From NCBI GenBank assembly GCA_007922225.1, contig ML679989.1, forward strand, positions 17,673,974 through 17,737,973: 64,000 nt of DNA, read 5' to 3'. Both the position numbers and the translations under genes were made by a program. Shown here one piece after another: positions 27,801 through 37,737 of this stretch; position 1 is the stretch's first letter, and the number at the start of each line of letters is the position of its first letter. The notes under the pieces are model-generated. The model saw only the letters and a program-made list of their open reading frames with translations. It was not told the DNA's origin and ran no database searches. This stretch comes from Emydura subglobosa. Taxonomy: Eukaryota; Chordata; Testudines; Chelidae.

Positions 27801-28038
27801 CTCTGGCCACAACAACATGCTGTTCTCAACTAAAGACCGAGAGCAAGATCCTGGTTCAAACAAATGTGCAACAACCTACAAGGGAGCCTGGTGGTACAGT
27901 TCGTGCCACAACTCCAACCTGAATGGGAGGTACTGGCTTGGAGCCCATAGCAGCTTTGCAGATGGCGTGAACTGGCAGACAGGCAAAGGGTACAACTACT
28001 CCTATAAACGGTCTGAAATGAAATTCAGGCCTGTTTAG
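15886..28038 (+). CDS. Ficolin A (secreted fibrinogen-domain lectin), complete, 10 exons, 332 aa
   Basis: Exons are 15886-15967, 20549-20662, 20962-21015, 21616-21651, 22347-22382, 23508-23543, 23961-24088, 25420-25549, 26216-26350 and 27791-28038 (TAG). The total is 999 nt, with phases consistent throughout. Residues 1-20 form a signal peptide. Cys26 and Cys46 are suited to inter-chain disulfides. Residues 45-107 are 21 Gly-X-Y triplets, including PGKVGP (Lys76), the motif class known to dock MASP proteases in ficolins and MBL. A short neck carries Cys117. The fibrinogen-like head runs from Cys124 to the end. The exon plan matches vertebrate FCN1/FCN2. Oddities: the calcium loop reads D-R-E-Q-D (266-270) instead of D-x-D-N-D, and the pocket reads S-C-H (288-290) instead of D/N-C-H. 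It is certainly a ficolin; orthology to FCN1 or FCN2 is not assigned. Intron 1 (15968-20548) is repeat-rich. Confidence 0.93.
16050..17880. repeat. Ficolin A intron 1 block duplicated at about 32560-33960
   Basis: Shared phrases in the same order include GGAGTCTGGCACAGTTCAT (16107; 32610), a CTCCC(A)TA/TGG...AGAGAGG phrase, ACCGGAAATT / GGGAAATTCACTGG followed by the TCCCAAA(T/C)GGAGCATGTTGCAGG phrase, and near 17640-17750 the phrase AACAGT(T)AA...CAAACAACCTCC. The matches are diverged but collinear. They are intronic in gene A and non-genic in the duplicate. Confidence 0.65.
18136..18520. mobile_element. Probable non-autonomous DNA transposon in ficolin A intron 1
   Basis: The left end reads TGTCTACACAGCA and the right end reads TGCAGTGTAGATG, a near-perfect short terminal inverted pair. 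The interior contains repeated phrases of the type CAGTGTGGA(C/T)(A/G). It resembles the hAT-like 'TGTCTACAC' repeat class common in reptiles. I could not define a target duplication. Confidence 0.45.
19355..20401 (-). mobile_element. Possible LTR-type element, minus strand, left end uncertain
   Basis: Read on the minus strand, the right boundary begins TGTCACGGCCTGATC at 20401, a typical LTR-like start. The interior includes CTTCCATTTTAAACAAGC and the 19.8 kb pentanucleotide array. I could not find a matching terminus or target duplication on the left, so the extent is a guess. It lies about 150 bp before ficolin A exon 2. Confidence 0.25.
19817..19870. repeat. (CCTAT)n / (CCCAT)n pentanucleotide microsatellite
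   Basis: About ten consecutive 5-bp units of CCTAT with interspersed CCCAT variants are visible. They lie in intron 1 of ficolin A. Confidence 0.9.
27360..27560 (+). repeat. MIR-type SINE fragment
   Basis: The blocks CACTGTACAGCTAAGGAACTG, GACTTGTCCAAGGTAATCCAG and GAACCCAGATATTCTGAGTCC follow MIR order. A non-MIR-like segment lies between the first two. It lies in ficolin A intron 9. Confidence 0.6.
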
Positions 28039-28092
28039 CCCAGCATGGAGGCAGGTACATGTGGTCACACCAAAGTGAATGTGTCACTGGAG

Positions 28093-28250
28093 ATACCTAA
28101 TTGGGTAAACTTATTTTCTATGTCACTACTTCTCTCAATAATTTTGGGTTTCTTCACCCTTTCATTAAGATTGCTACTTTCTACTGACACCTGAATAATG
28201 CTTTTGCAGACTGGCCCATGTTACCTGCCAGCAGAGATTTCCATGGTTCT
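28093..28250. repeat. Ficolin A 3' flank segment, copy 1 of a local direct duplication
   Basis: This segment (CTAATTGGGTA...TTTCATTAAGATTGCTACTT...GCACACTGGCCCA-like...GTTACCTGCC) is repeated at 28914-29055 with moderate divergence. It lies in the presumptive 3' UTR of ficolin A, before the poly(A) signal. Confidence 0.75.
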
Positions 28251-28349
28251 GTTAGCGGCAGGACAAAGGGGGTGAGACCAGGTTATGGATGAAAGGTTTG
28301 AAATCTTTCACACTCTGTCTGCTCTGCATTGCTGATCATCTTGAGAACT

Positions 28350-28355
28350 AATAAA
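28350..28355 (+). promoter_or_regulatory. Poly(A) signal AATAAA of ficolin A
   Basis: An AATAAA hexamer lies 312 bases after the ficolin A stop codon. It is the first one there that is in a plausible position for 3' end formation. No transcript evidence is available. Confidence 0.6.
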
Positions 28356-28849
28356 ACCTTACTTTATAATTCAAATTAGGCTGCACTTCTTTGTTTCCAG
28401 ATAATTAGGGTTGACCTGGGAATATCCTTTTCAGCAGGTTTCTGTTGTCTGGGTAATGTGTAGCCACAGGATGTAACCCTATGCAATAGTCATGTGAAGG
28501 GGCTTCAGTGGGGTGTGGGGAAAAGCGGGAGGGGCATGGTGTTTTGTTGGTTCCTCTCTATCTGACACATGTTGGAGTTTTTGCCAGGTTTTTTTTTCTT
28601 TCATGTCTGGAAGTAGAGAGAGGAAATGACCCTCGGGGAGTAAGGGGCATTCCCAGAGGCTGTGTTTAATTTGGCCCTTGGGGAGTGGGGACAGGCAGAG
28701 GAACCAACATCAAGCAGCACTGCCAACATCACAGCAGGACATCAGACACCTGTGGGATGATTCCTCAGCAGTCTTGCTTCCTGAGCCAGTAGAGACTAGA
28801 TATGTCGCCGAGGTTTTCTAAAGGACCTGCGATGCCTGGGCCGGTCAGC

Positions 28850-28900
28850 GGTCCATCTAGTCCAGAGCCTGGTCAGTACTGGTTCTCTGAGAGGAGCCTC
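28850..28900. repeat. CR1/L3-like 3' phrase fragment
   Basis: The phrase GGTCAGCGGTCCATCTAGTCCAG... is a common tail phrase of CR1/L3-related elements in reptiles and birds. It is too short to classify further. Confidence 0.35.
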
Positions 28901-28913
28901 ACAGGAAATTAAA

Positions 28914-29055
28914 GAAACCCTAATTGGGTATTTTCTATGGCACTACTTATATCAATAATGGTGGGGTTTTTTCTCCCTTTCATTAAGATTGCTACTTTCT
29001 GCTGGCACCAGAATTGTTGTTGCACACTGGCCCACGTTACCTGCCCGCTCTGTAA
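28914..29055. repeat. Copy 2 of the ficolin A 3' flank duplication
   Basis: See 28093-28250. The same ordered phrases recur here, including the run TTTCATTAAGATTGCTACTT. Confidence 0.75.
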
Positions 29056-30790
29056 GTCTAGACATGGCCTCAATTGGACTTGCTGAACAGAGCTTATGAT
29101 GTGAAAGAGGAGTGCTGGTGCTTGGTAGCTCAGTCTAGGAGGCTGGGGGCCTACTCTGCAGGAAGACCTTCCTGTCCTGATACTCCCCCCCACCTTCTGG
29201 CCCTTGTGCTGCTGGATATGGGGCTTTGCCTATCAAATTGGGCACGCACATGGGGTGGTCTTAGCCAAAACTGCAGAAAGGTTGGTAAGCTGGTAGGTAG
29301 ATTTGGGGGGCTGTGACCCAGGGGCTTCTTGATGCCAACTAGCAGAGGGCACAAGAGTACATAAGGGTACGGGGATCCCCTGGGTTCACCAAAAGAATGG
29401 CATGTAAGGTGTGTAATGAAACCCTATTGATCATCATAATCATCGAGATGTATGTACAGAAAATATGAGAGGAGTTGTGTGTGTGTGCGTGTGTGTGTGT
29501 GTGTGTACAATGTACTAAAATTTATGTTCCCTAAGTCTGTAGTTAAAAGCAGGTCATTCAAAGGTAGCATGTCATGAGACCGACTTCTCCAGATAGGGAG
29601 TGTGAGACACTTATCTCCCTGGTGGACCATTGCATATCATGTGTCATGCAACAGAAATCTATTAGTATACTAAGTCAAATGCTAATGAAGAGCTGGTGGA
29701 GACTTCAGAAGGAACTTAACAGGAAGAGATTCAGCAGCAGGGGAACAGAAATCTATTTTCAGGTGAATATCAAAGGTCTGTTCTGGTATACTTGCGGGGC
29801 AGAGAGACACACTAGTATCTATCCATCTGTGAAGACAAACTGCCAGCAAACTTGATTTTATGAAATGGGGATCTTGGCCAATTTGGTTGAAAATGCAGGA
29901 GAAAGGATTTGGGGTAAGCTGCCTTGTAGAAGACAGGGGAATGCCTTGATAGTTAAATTTAGGCCCTAAAAAGCATGTTATGATTTTATTTTCTATGTAA
30001 CCGTTTGTTTCCAATACTCTTTCTATTCCTTGAATGTCTGTTTTCTGATAATAAACCTATCCTAGTTGTCGCTGCCTATATATATGAAGTGTGATGTGTT
30101 AAGTAGAGTGAGGATCCTGACCTGAACCTTGCAGTCAGGGGTGTTCCATTCCTTTGGGAGTAATGGCTGTGAGAATTCTGTGAGTGTTCAGTGGAAAAGG
30201 AACTGTGCACTGCCACTTGGAAGATTCAGTGGTTCATGTGTGCCTATTGCTAGCCTGCACAGAGAGAACAAGGGAAGGAAAGGCCTGGCAGGTAGTGCTT
30301 GTGTTGCCAGAGGCTGGTGGAATCAGGGAACTGATCCACTGGAGGCACAGATGCTAAGGGCAGGTAGCGGTGAGGTGCCTCCTGGGACATAGCACAGGGA
30401 CACAGAGCCTCCTCTAGCCATAGCTATCCATTGCTTATGGTGAGAGCAGCTCGCACACATACTTTATAAATATGGCCCCAATATAAGAAAGCATATCCAC
30501 TGAGGGCAGCATTTAAGCTCATGCTTAAGTCCCACACATGCCTAAAGCTAAACACACGCGTAAGTGCTTCTCTGAGTTGGGGCCAAAGATTGCAAAACTG
30601 AATACCAACCTGAGAAATGTGATTGACCGGAATAAAAGAATTAAATGGTTTGGAGTGAGGCGCTGCCTGCATTAGATTAACATCCGATTTATAAGAGGAA
30701 TGATGGGCCAAGTGAGATGAACAGATTTAAAAAAATAATTGAAATAATTTATGAAATCAGTATGTACATCTACTGTAACACACAACCTAC
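29056..30790. other. Intergenic; no gene recognised
   Basis: Apart from a GT microsatellite I see nothing I can support. Short open frames on both strands show no splice context or domain signature. Confidence 0.5.
29476..29506. repeat. (GT)n microsatellite
   Basis: This is an alternating GT run interrupted once by GC. Confidence 0.95.
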
Positions 30791-30796
30791 CTAAGT

Positions 30797-30940
30797 TCCA
30801 GAGGGGTAGCCATGTTAGTCTGTATACAGCAAAAACAACGGGAGTTCTGTGGCACTTTAAAGACTAGCAAATTTAATTTTAGCAGGAATAAGCTTTCGTG
30901 AGGCTCAGCTCACTTCGTCAGATGCAGAGGTAGAAATGAG
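30797..30940 (+). repeat. Widespread amniote interspersed repeat (GTTAGTCTGTATAC / AAGCTTTCGTGAG type)
   Basis: The segment reads GTAGCCATGTTAGTCTGTA, then GTGGCACTTTAAAGACTAGC, then AAGCTTTCGTGAGGCTCAGC and CTTCGTCAGATGCA. I recognise this exact order as a very common repeat of reptile genomes. I am not certain of its class, so it is left unnamed. Confidence 0.75.
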
Positions 30941-31525
30941 AAACATAGGATCATCATATACATATACAAGTGCATAGAGAACAATGGGGGAGGTGAATGA
31001 AAGCCGGGTACTTGCGGTTTAATGACAGTCATTGAGTAGGAGGTGAGAATGGGTGAGCAAAGCAATTTTCCTCTTTTATTAGAGAGGTCTGCTATAATCC
31101 TTTATCTTTTGTATTTTCTCTTCCTCCCTTTCAACACTTATTTGCATGGCCAACAATCTAGTTTAGCAGTAATAAGGAAGGTGGAAAGGAACAGCGAAAG
31201 TAGCTAATCATCTTGCTGCCCCAATAAAAGTTTCTAAGGCTACAAACAAAAGAACAATCATTCTTAAGCAATCCATGCCGAAAATGTTGGAGTGATGGGT
31301 ACAAAGGAAGCAGAGACAAGTGGAGCTTTGTTCACAGAACATCGAAGGGATGGGTCTCCTGCCACAGGGCAGACCTGGATTCTAAAACAGCTTTGAATGC
31401 CTGTTGCTTGATTCAGTGAAGACAGGGTGTGTGTGTTTGTTCTCTGGGGGAGGGGGAGCCATGAGCTGCCCCATTTTGAAAGCTCTCTTCTGCCCTGGGG
31501 CAGCACTAAAGGCAGACGGGTAATG

Positions 31526-31785
31526 CTTGTCTATATGATGGTGTAAGGTGCTCTACAGGGATATGATTTCTAATGTGTCCTAATGTGTTGCACATAAATT
31601 GGTTGACGTAGACCCTGCTGGTGCACTTCAACATATTGCCGTTTGAAACAGTACTGTGTTAAAGTGCACTAGGGAACCTTTAGTGCATACCAGCAGGGTC
31701 TGTATGGACCAATTAATGCATAGCATATTAGTGTGCTTCAGAAGTCACATCTTTATAGAGCACATTACACCACTGTGTAGACAAG
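31526..31785. mobile_element. MITE-like long-hairpin element
   Basis: The ends are inverted: CTTGTCTATATGATGGTGTA on the left matches the reverse complement of TACACCACTGTGTAGACAAG on the right. The inner parts are also inverted (GACCCTGCTGGTGCACT versus AGTGCATACCAGCAGGGTC). The whole element of about 260 bp can therefore fold into one long hairpin with a short loop near 31635-31675. No coding capacity. The superfamily is unresolved (hAT-like by its ends), and I could not define a target duplication. Confidence 0.65.
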
Positions 31786-34700
31786 GACTGACAGTCTTGC
31801 TAATATTTTTCTATCTGTGGCTTGATCACTTTATAAATGAGTGTAAGGGCATGGAATCTTTTTTAGAGCCCAATACTGCAAGCCCATGTTCACATGAGTA
31901 GGTCTGTTGACTCCAGTAAGACTACTCCCATGGCTAAGGAATAGCGTAGAAAGGAGGCTTACCTGAATTTACTAAGGATTGAAAAACTTAAACCATCCTT
32001 GCAGGATTCCTTAAAGAAAGACACAGCATAACACAGAGCTGCAGGATGACAAGATAGATGCCCCACCCCTGGTTAGCCTCCACTGGAGCATGCTATGAGC
32101 TGGGCACCCTCAAAAAAGGGTCCTCCTGAACTGGGTTTGTTTGGTTTTGTTTCTTAATTTTCTAGTTGAACTGGAAGGTTCATCTCTTTCCTGGTGTATT
32201 TGCGGCTGGGGAGGGGTTGAGGGTTTTTCTGAAATACCTGCCGTGGGAAGGGGTTTATTATTTTGATGGTGGGTATTTAATGTGTGGAATATAATGGGTT
32301 ATATTTACATTACACCACATGGCCTCAGACTAGAATTGAGGGCAGAATTGATTTTTTTGGTGGCCAAACTGAAAAATCGGAGGAGTGGGGAGGGGGTTGT
32401 GCAGAACATTTTATTTAGTAATGAACCAAAAGTGATTTTTTTTCATTTTTTTTGCCCAAATAAAAAACAAGTTTTCATAAAATATTCCAAATGTTGGTTC
32501 AGAACAAATGTCTTTGATATTTCCATTTTTGTTTTTGTTTTTTTCAGCCAGATTTATTCACCACTCTCAACTGGTTTTAATGCCCCCCAAAATGTAGTGA
32601 GGGGAAAGGAGTCTGGCACAGTTCATCTCATGGCATTTCCAACAAATGCTCCCCATGGCAGAGAGGCGTTTGGGGGAGGAGAGGGCAGGATTGCAGCGGC
32701 CAAGCACTGTGGTGATATGAAACTGCTCTGCCCTACTGCACAGCCTCCCCCTAACCACTTGGCCATTGCTTGGTCTCTGCTATTGGCCATCCCACCAGGC
32801 CTACGCCTTACTCTTTCTCTGTGGGAAGGGAACGCGGTAAAGCAGGAGTCAGTGGTAACCGGAAATTAACTGGCTCCCAAATGGAGCATGTTGCAGGGAG
32901 CTTCTGTCCCCCCCCATACTTCCATCTCTTCATTATCACAGACCCATGTGGCCCTAACTCCATGGAGCTTATAGAGGTCTGTTTCCACATATTTCTAAGC
33001 AAGAGGGGGAGCATGCTGGATACATCAGAAAAAGGGAGCATCTAGCGTCAAAGAGGGCGCAACTAGACATGGTGGACTCACATCATAGCTTCCAACTTTC
33101 TCTCCATTAGTGTTCGACACTTCTAGGTCAGTCTGCAGGGAGAAGGAGGAAGGGGGCTGTACAATTCCCAGTTACTAAGGAGCAGTCTTGAAAAACGGAC
33201 CTTCTCTAAACAAAGCCATTTCCAATACCTTTCCAAGCTGCTCTAGTATAGGATGCAGTTTAGACTGATTAGCTTATTGAAATGGAACACGTGCATGCAT
33301 GCCACACACCATATGTTGCCAGGGACTAAGTAATGTTGTTTAACCAGGGCCTTGTCCCTGAGAGGTATTTATGAGGATGGAAACCATGGAAGTACTAAAA
33401 GTCTCACAAAAGTACTCTTTGATTAAGGGCTTATTTACCTTGTGACCTCAGATAAATGTAACTGGGACATCCTGGCTTTTTGTTTGCTTGGATTGCATGT
33501 AGGTATCCAAGAAATGTGATAATGTATGTACAATGTGTTAAATATGTGCTCCAGGTCAAATACAAACCTGCAGACTATAGGAAATTCAGAAGGACTGTTA
33601 GTTTTTAATCCACACCTATGTTTCTCTGAGTTGCAGCAGAGAAAATGTGTATGGGCCCTGAGTTTTGGGGTTGTCTTTAGAAAAAATATAGCTGTATAGA
33701 AGTTATCAGCAGATGTAATATGTATTTACTTGTTTAAACCTAGTTCTTTTTATTTCATTTTTTAATTTTTATAAAAATGACTTTGAGAAAGTTAAGGTTA
33801 GTAAACTATATATAAGATTACTAACACAAACATCAAGAAACAGGAATTGAACAGTTAAGACATCAACAAGCAACCTCCAAAACAAAATCTCAAGTGCAAT
33901 TCCCAGTGCTATTAGCCATAGCTCTGTAATTGAACTGGAAACAGAAATTTGAGATTTCTGCTTGAAAGTGTTTGTCGATCTCTTTCAAGTTAAATTTCCC
34001 TGTTTTTGTTCTTGTTTCAAACGTTGATATAATAGTTGTTAAATACAGGCTAGCAATTTGTAATGTTGTCACGGTATCTTTAAAAAAGAATCATAATGTC
34101 CATGTGGGAATGGAAATCAATGGGAGTCAATGTGGGCATCGGAGTGAAGACCCTGTTTTTTATATATAGGGCTGCTCTTAAGAGCTGGAGTCTACACACC
34201 GATTTGTTATTGCAGGGTTGCTTATGAGAGTTGGGCCTCTAGCACTGATTTCTGTTTCTATAAAGGAAGAAAGCATTCTTCAGAAATGACACCTGTCACA
34301 GGTGGGGCTGCTCTGTAGCACTCCCTGCAGAGCCACACATGGTATTGCAGGTGCTCCCTGCCTTCATCCACAAGTTGTAGCTGCCTGCTTGGAGCAGAGT
34401 GGCCCGTCCTGTGAGCTCGGCATCAGTCTCTGAACAATTAAATAAAAATAAACTCAGAATTTGGCTGTTGGCACCTTTAAACAAACAAAATTCAAAGGCA
34501 AGAACTTAGTTGCAGCACTTGAAGGAAGACCCTGACCTGACCCTAAGGTTCTGGGCTAGCCCTGAGAAGCTCTCCTCCTGCCCTAGTCTCACCCTACACT
34601 GTCCCTGAGAAGACAGAAGCCTTCTTAACTGGCTTGCTGACCGCTGATTTGTCAGGGTCTCCTCCTGGCCCTTGTAGACCTCTGGAAGACTGTCTTGTTG

Positions 34701-35782
34701 GTAATCCAGCCTGAGCAGAGGGCGGAGACTGCTTGATAGAGCCTGTCAGTTTCTCAGGGATCAATACACAAATGTTAAGAGTTCAGAAAACCAACAAGAA
34801 TGGGTTATGTGGATGCCAGAGGAAGAAAAGAGGGTCTGCTAGATGCTACAGAAACATGATGAGGTGAAGCACATCGACAGACTACTTATGCTGGGCACAG
34901 ACTGTAAGTGTGGAACGAAAGGGATGCAGAAGTGCTCAAAGCAGGGCTTCAAAGGAAAAACACTGCTTCCTTGTCAACCCAGCCACTGCACTTCTAAGCC
35001 AGTTCAAAGCCCCTGGGAGTCAAAAGAAAGACTCTCATTGATCTCAACAGCATTTGGATCAAGCCCCAGATGTGCCTGGGCAGCCTTATAAGTTAGTTTC
35101 AGCTAGATAATTTTTCTGTCAACCTCACTACCACCTCATGGGGAGATGAAAGAATGAAAACAATGGGAGCAATCCCATTGCGGTACCCGTGCCGTGGTAG
35201 CATTTTAAGTGTCGACGTAGCCTTAGGTCCCTAAATGCTTGTCATGTTTGAAAATAGGAGAGGGAGTCCTAAGTCACTTGGGCAATCTTGAAAATTTTAC
35301 CCAAGTTGTTTTTGTTTGATTACTTTCCATTCTAAAATGTATCGAATAACTTCTGTCAGAATTATTTAAAGACAAGCCTGGGCAGCAAACCATGGCCACA
35401 TATGCTGATGCCACAGGGTTCGCGGGGATAGGAAATAGGCCCTTCAGTTCTGGAGACTCAGACCCTTGGCACTTGATCTCAAGGAAGATTCCTTTAGCTG
35501 TCTGAAAGCAAAAGGCTCTTACAGTCACTACCGAGGCCAGCTGCTAGATGGAGACATGACCACATGTACTAAGCCGGTGCATTGCTCTGTGTGTGTATGT
35601 ACACAATTCACAATCAAAGGAGAAGAAAGGATAACTGATGTAGTAAGTCCCATTCCCATCACAGCTTCATTGTATTGGCATTCCCTGCCCCTTCGTGTCT
35701 GAAATATTTCGTTTATTTGAAAAAATAAATAGGCCAAAGTTGCACACAAAACATCTACTTCACCGGGGAGCATATCCTTAAA

Positions 35783-35801
35783 TGTGTGTGTGTGTGTGTG
35801 T
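35783..35801. repeat. (TG)n microsatellite
   Basis: This is a short uninterrupted TG run. Confidence 0.9.
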
Positions 35802-35861
35802 AGCAGCGGGGAGGCATTTAAGTCATTTAAAGCACTTTACTTTCAAAGGGGACTGGAGACC

Positions 35862-35965
35862 TCAAACAAGATTGGGGCCCCATTGTGCTAGGCACAGGAG
35901 AAGCACACACCGAGTAAGGGAGTCCCTGCCTCAAAGAGCTTGCGATCTAAATAGAGAAGGGGCAG
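35862..35965 (+). repeat. SINE/LINE-tail repeat 'CCATTGTGCTAGGCAC...AAAGAGCTTGCGATCTAA'
   Basis: The phrases GGGGCCCCATTGTGCTAGGC, GTCCCTGCCTCAAAGAGCTT and GCGATCTAAATAGA are the hallmark of a common reptile and bird repeat. Related diverged copies lie near 36945-37083 and 27225-27330. Confidence 0.6.
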
Positions 35966-36124
35966 GGGAAAGGGACAGAAGATACAGAGTGAGCACAGGG
36001 GTGACTGGAAAGTGCCATGTTAGTGCCATGAAGTTTTTTTACTTTTGTGGGGAAAGTTTGGTTAGGTAACCAGCTAAACAGACGAGGGAAGGAAGAAGGG
36101 AGGGAGGCAACTGGGAAAGGAACA

Positions 36125-36225
36125 GAGAAGGGCAACAAAAATGATGAGGGGTATGGAACAGCTTCCATGTGAAGGGAGATTAAAAAGACTGGGACAGTTC
36201 AGCTCGGAAAAGAGACGACTAAGGT
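36125..36225 (+). repeat. CR1 LINE fragment (ORF2 C-terminal region)
   Basis: Translated on the + strand, it reads T-K-M-M-R-G-M-E-Q...[11 protein letters not shown]. This matches the T-K-M-I-R-G-L-E-H...[11 protein letters not shown] part of the long CR1 in this window (minus strand near 44.1 kb). It interrupts the decayed ficolin copy where exon 9 would be. Confidence 0.75.
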
Positions 36226-36944
36226 CCAATCTTTCCACCCTCAATTTTATTTCAGGTGCTGGACATGGTCTCTGTTTCATAGCACAGGGAAATCCTACAA
36301 AGCCAATGGAAATGTACAGCATCCTGAGACCGAAGCAAATTACACTCCTCCTCTACAACCACGGTTCAGTCTCTGAGGGTCAAATCTGGATACCCTTCCT
36401 CTGGACTCAGTCCTCATTCATTGATTTAGATGGACAGTAGACTGAGTAAGGACAGAGGAAAAACTGAGTGAGGACATCAGGACTTGGTCCCAGGAGCATT
36501 TCACGGAAAATGGATGAAGCGATTCAGGTAAAATAAGACAGATCTGAAGCTCTGCTTCAAATAACTCAGAGGTTAGAAGAGTGAACCATCTTTTCTCTAT
36601 TCATGACTCACTGCATGCCCTGATTTAGGCTGGCTTTGGAGGGAGAAGAAGCAGAAATCTTGCACAAAAGCCTTTCCCTGGGAGCCTTGTGTGGTGTATG
36701 TAGCTTTAAATTGTGATGCCTTTCTCTTTTGTGTAATGATCCTTTCCTTGCCAAAGAGTGCCACCTGCCTTCAGAGAGAGCTGCCATTTTGTTTTCAGAG
36801 TTGCTGCTGCCTGTAGGAGTGGAGACGCACACCGTGTTCTTGTAACAACCCCACCCCAGGCTGTGTGTAGGGTTCGACCTTCAGCACCAAAATATAGACT
36901 CCTACCACAGAAGCTAAACGACGGACTAATTTATACAACCATGA

Positions 36945-37290
36945 TGCTGAGAAGCCCTGCTCATGAGCCAGGACCCACTGTGCTAGACACTATTCAAACA
37001 AGAACCGCCCTCCCCCCCACAATTTTTGTCCCAGGGACCTTACCATCTGAGACTAAGAGACAACAGGTAGCCACAGACGGATAGGGGAGTGCAAGGAAAC
37101 AATGGGACAACACTGGGTCTGCATGATCAGCAGTGGTCTCAGCGCACCAGCAGCCACACTCAAGTTTTTGTAGACTTTTTGGGGCAGGGACTATCTACTG
37201 TTTTGTTTGAACAGTGCCCAGCATGATGGAGCCCTGATCCTCCTTGGACCCTCTGGGCACTACCGTAATACAAATAGTTAGTAACTTGTT
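36945..37290 (+). repeat. Two adjacent diverged SINE-like fragments
   Basis: The first (to about 37083) has CACTGTGCTAGACACTATTC...GACAACAGGTAGCCACAGACGGATA. The second (37165-37290) has GGGGCAGGGACTATCTACTG...CAGTGCCCAGCATGATGGAG...GGGCACTACCGTAATACAAATA. Both phrases are familiar as amniote interspersed repeats of unclear classification. They lie in the intron 9 equivalent of the ficolin pseudogene. Confidence 0.5.
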
Positions 37291-37497
37291 GCCACCTGTG
37301 GCTGTGTTCTTGGAAGGGGCTGTTCTGTGCAAACGGGCATCTCAAATGACATGTGCTTGAGATGTAATGCAGCATCTGACTTGCATCAGGACCTTAGTAG
37401 CAGGGAAGTGGGTAAACTCCAGGAGTCAAGGTCAATGTTTGGGGGACCTGAACTGTTTACCACCTGCAGTAAATGGAAATGTCTCTCCTTTCACTTA

Positions 37498-37686
37498 GGG
37501 AATTCTCTAGCTGGCCACAGCAATTTGCCGTTCTCACCTAAAGATCAGCAGCTAGATCCAGGTTCCAGTAGATGTGCAACTCCCCACAAGGGAGCTTGGT
37601 GGTACAATAGCTGCCACCGCTCCAACCGGAAGTACTGGCTGGGAGCCCATGTGCCTGCCTCACATCCTCTCCCCAGCTGTGGCTGA
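37498..37686 (+). pseudogene. Truncated ficolin last exon
   Basis: After an acceptor-like CTTAG, the frame reads N-S-L-A-G-H-S-N...K-G-A-W-W-Y-N-S-C-H...Y-W-L-G-A-H. This parallels ficolin A exon 10 up to about 37650. It then runs 12 unrelated codons to a TGA. The final roughly 29 residues of the fibrinogen fold, including the conserved N-Y-S-Y-K strand, are absent, so no stable head is expected. Compared with A it has Q in the first calcium-ligand position. Confidence 0.85.
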
Positions 37687-37737
37687 AGCGGCGGAGTGGA
37701 GAATAGTTAGATGCTCTTTACCTTAGCCTGGATTTTC

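Larger units (their letters stand above)
31140..37690 (+). pseudogene. Decayed duplicate of the ficolin A locus
   Basis: Collinear matches to the ficolin A region run along this span: upstream flank (31140-31320; 32235-32285), intron 1 (about 32560-33260 and 33800-33960), intron 9 (36255 onward, GGTGCTGGACATGGTCTCT versus GGTGCTGTACATGGTCTCT at 26355) and the last exon (37498-37650). No copies of exons 1 to 9 are visible; their places are deleted or replaced, and a CR1 fragment sits where exon 9 should end. The last exon retains GAWWYNSCH and YWLGAH, then departs from ficolin after about 37650. The expected C-terminal third, with the GKGYNYSYK block, is missing. It shares ficolin A's altered calcium loop and S-C-H pocket, so it derives from the A lineage. 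It is non-functional as a ficolin. Confidence 0.75.

Noticed and set aside
32282..32869. 195-codon open frame on the + strand
   Set aside because: It overlaps DNA collinear with ficolin A intron 1, has no splice or domain signature, and the first part is T/A-rich low-complexity sequence.
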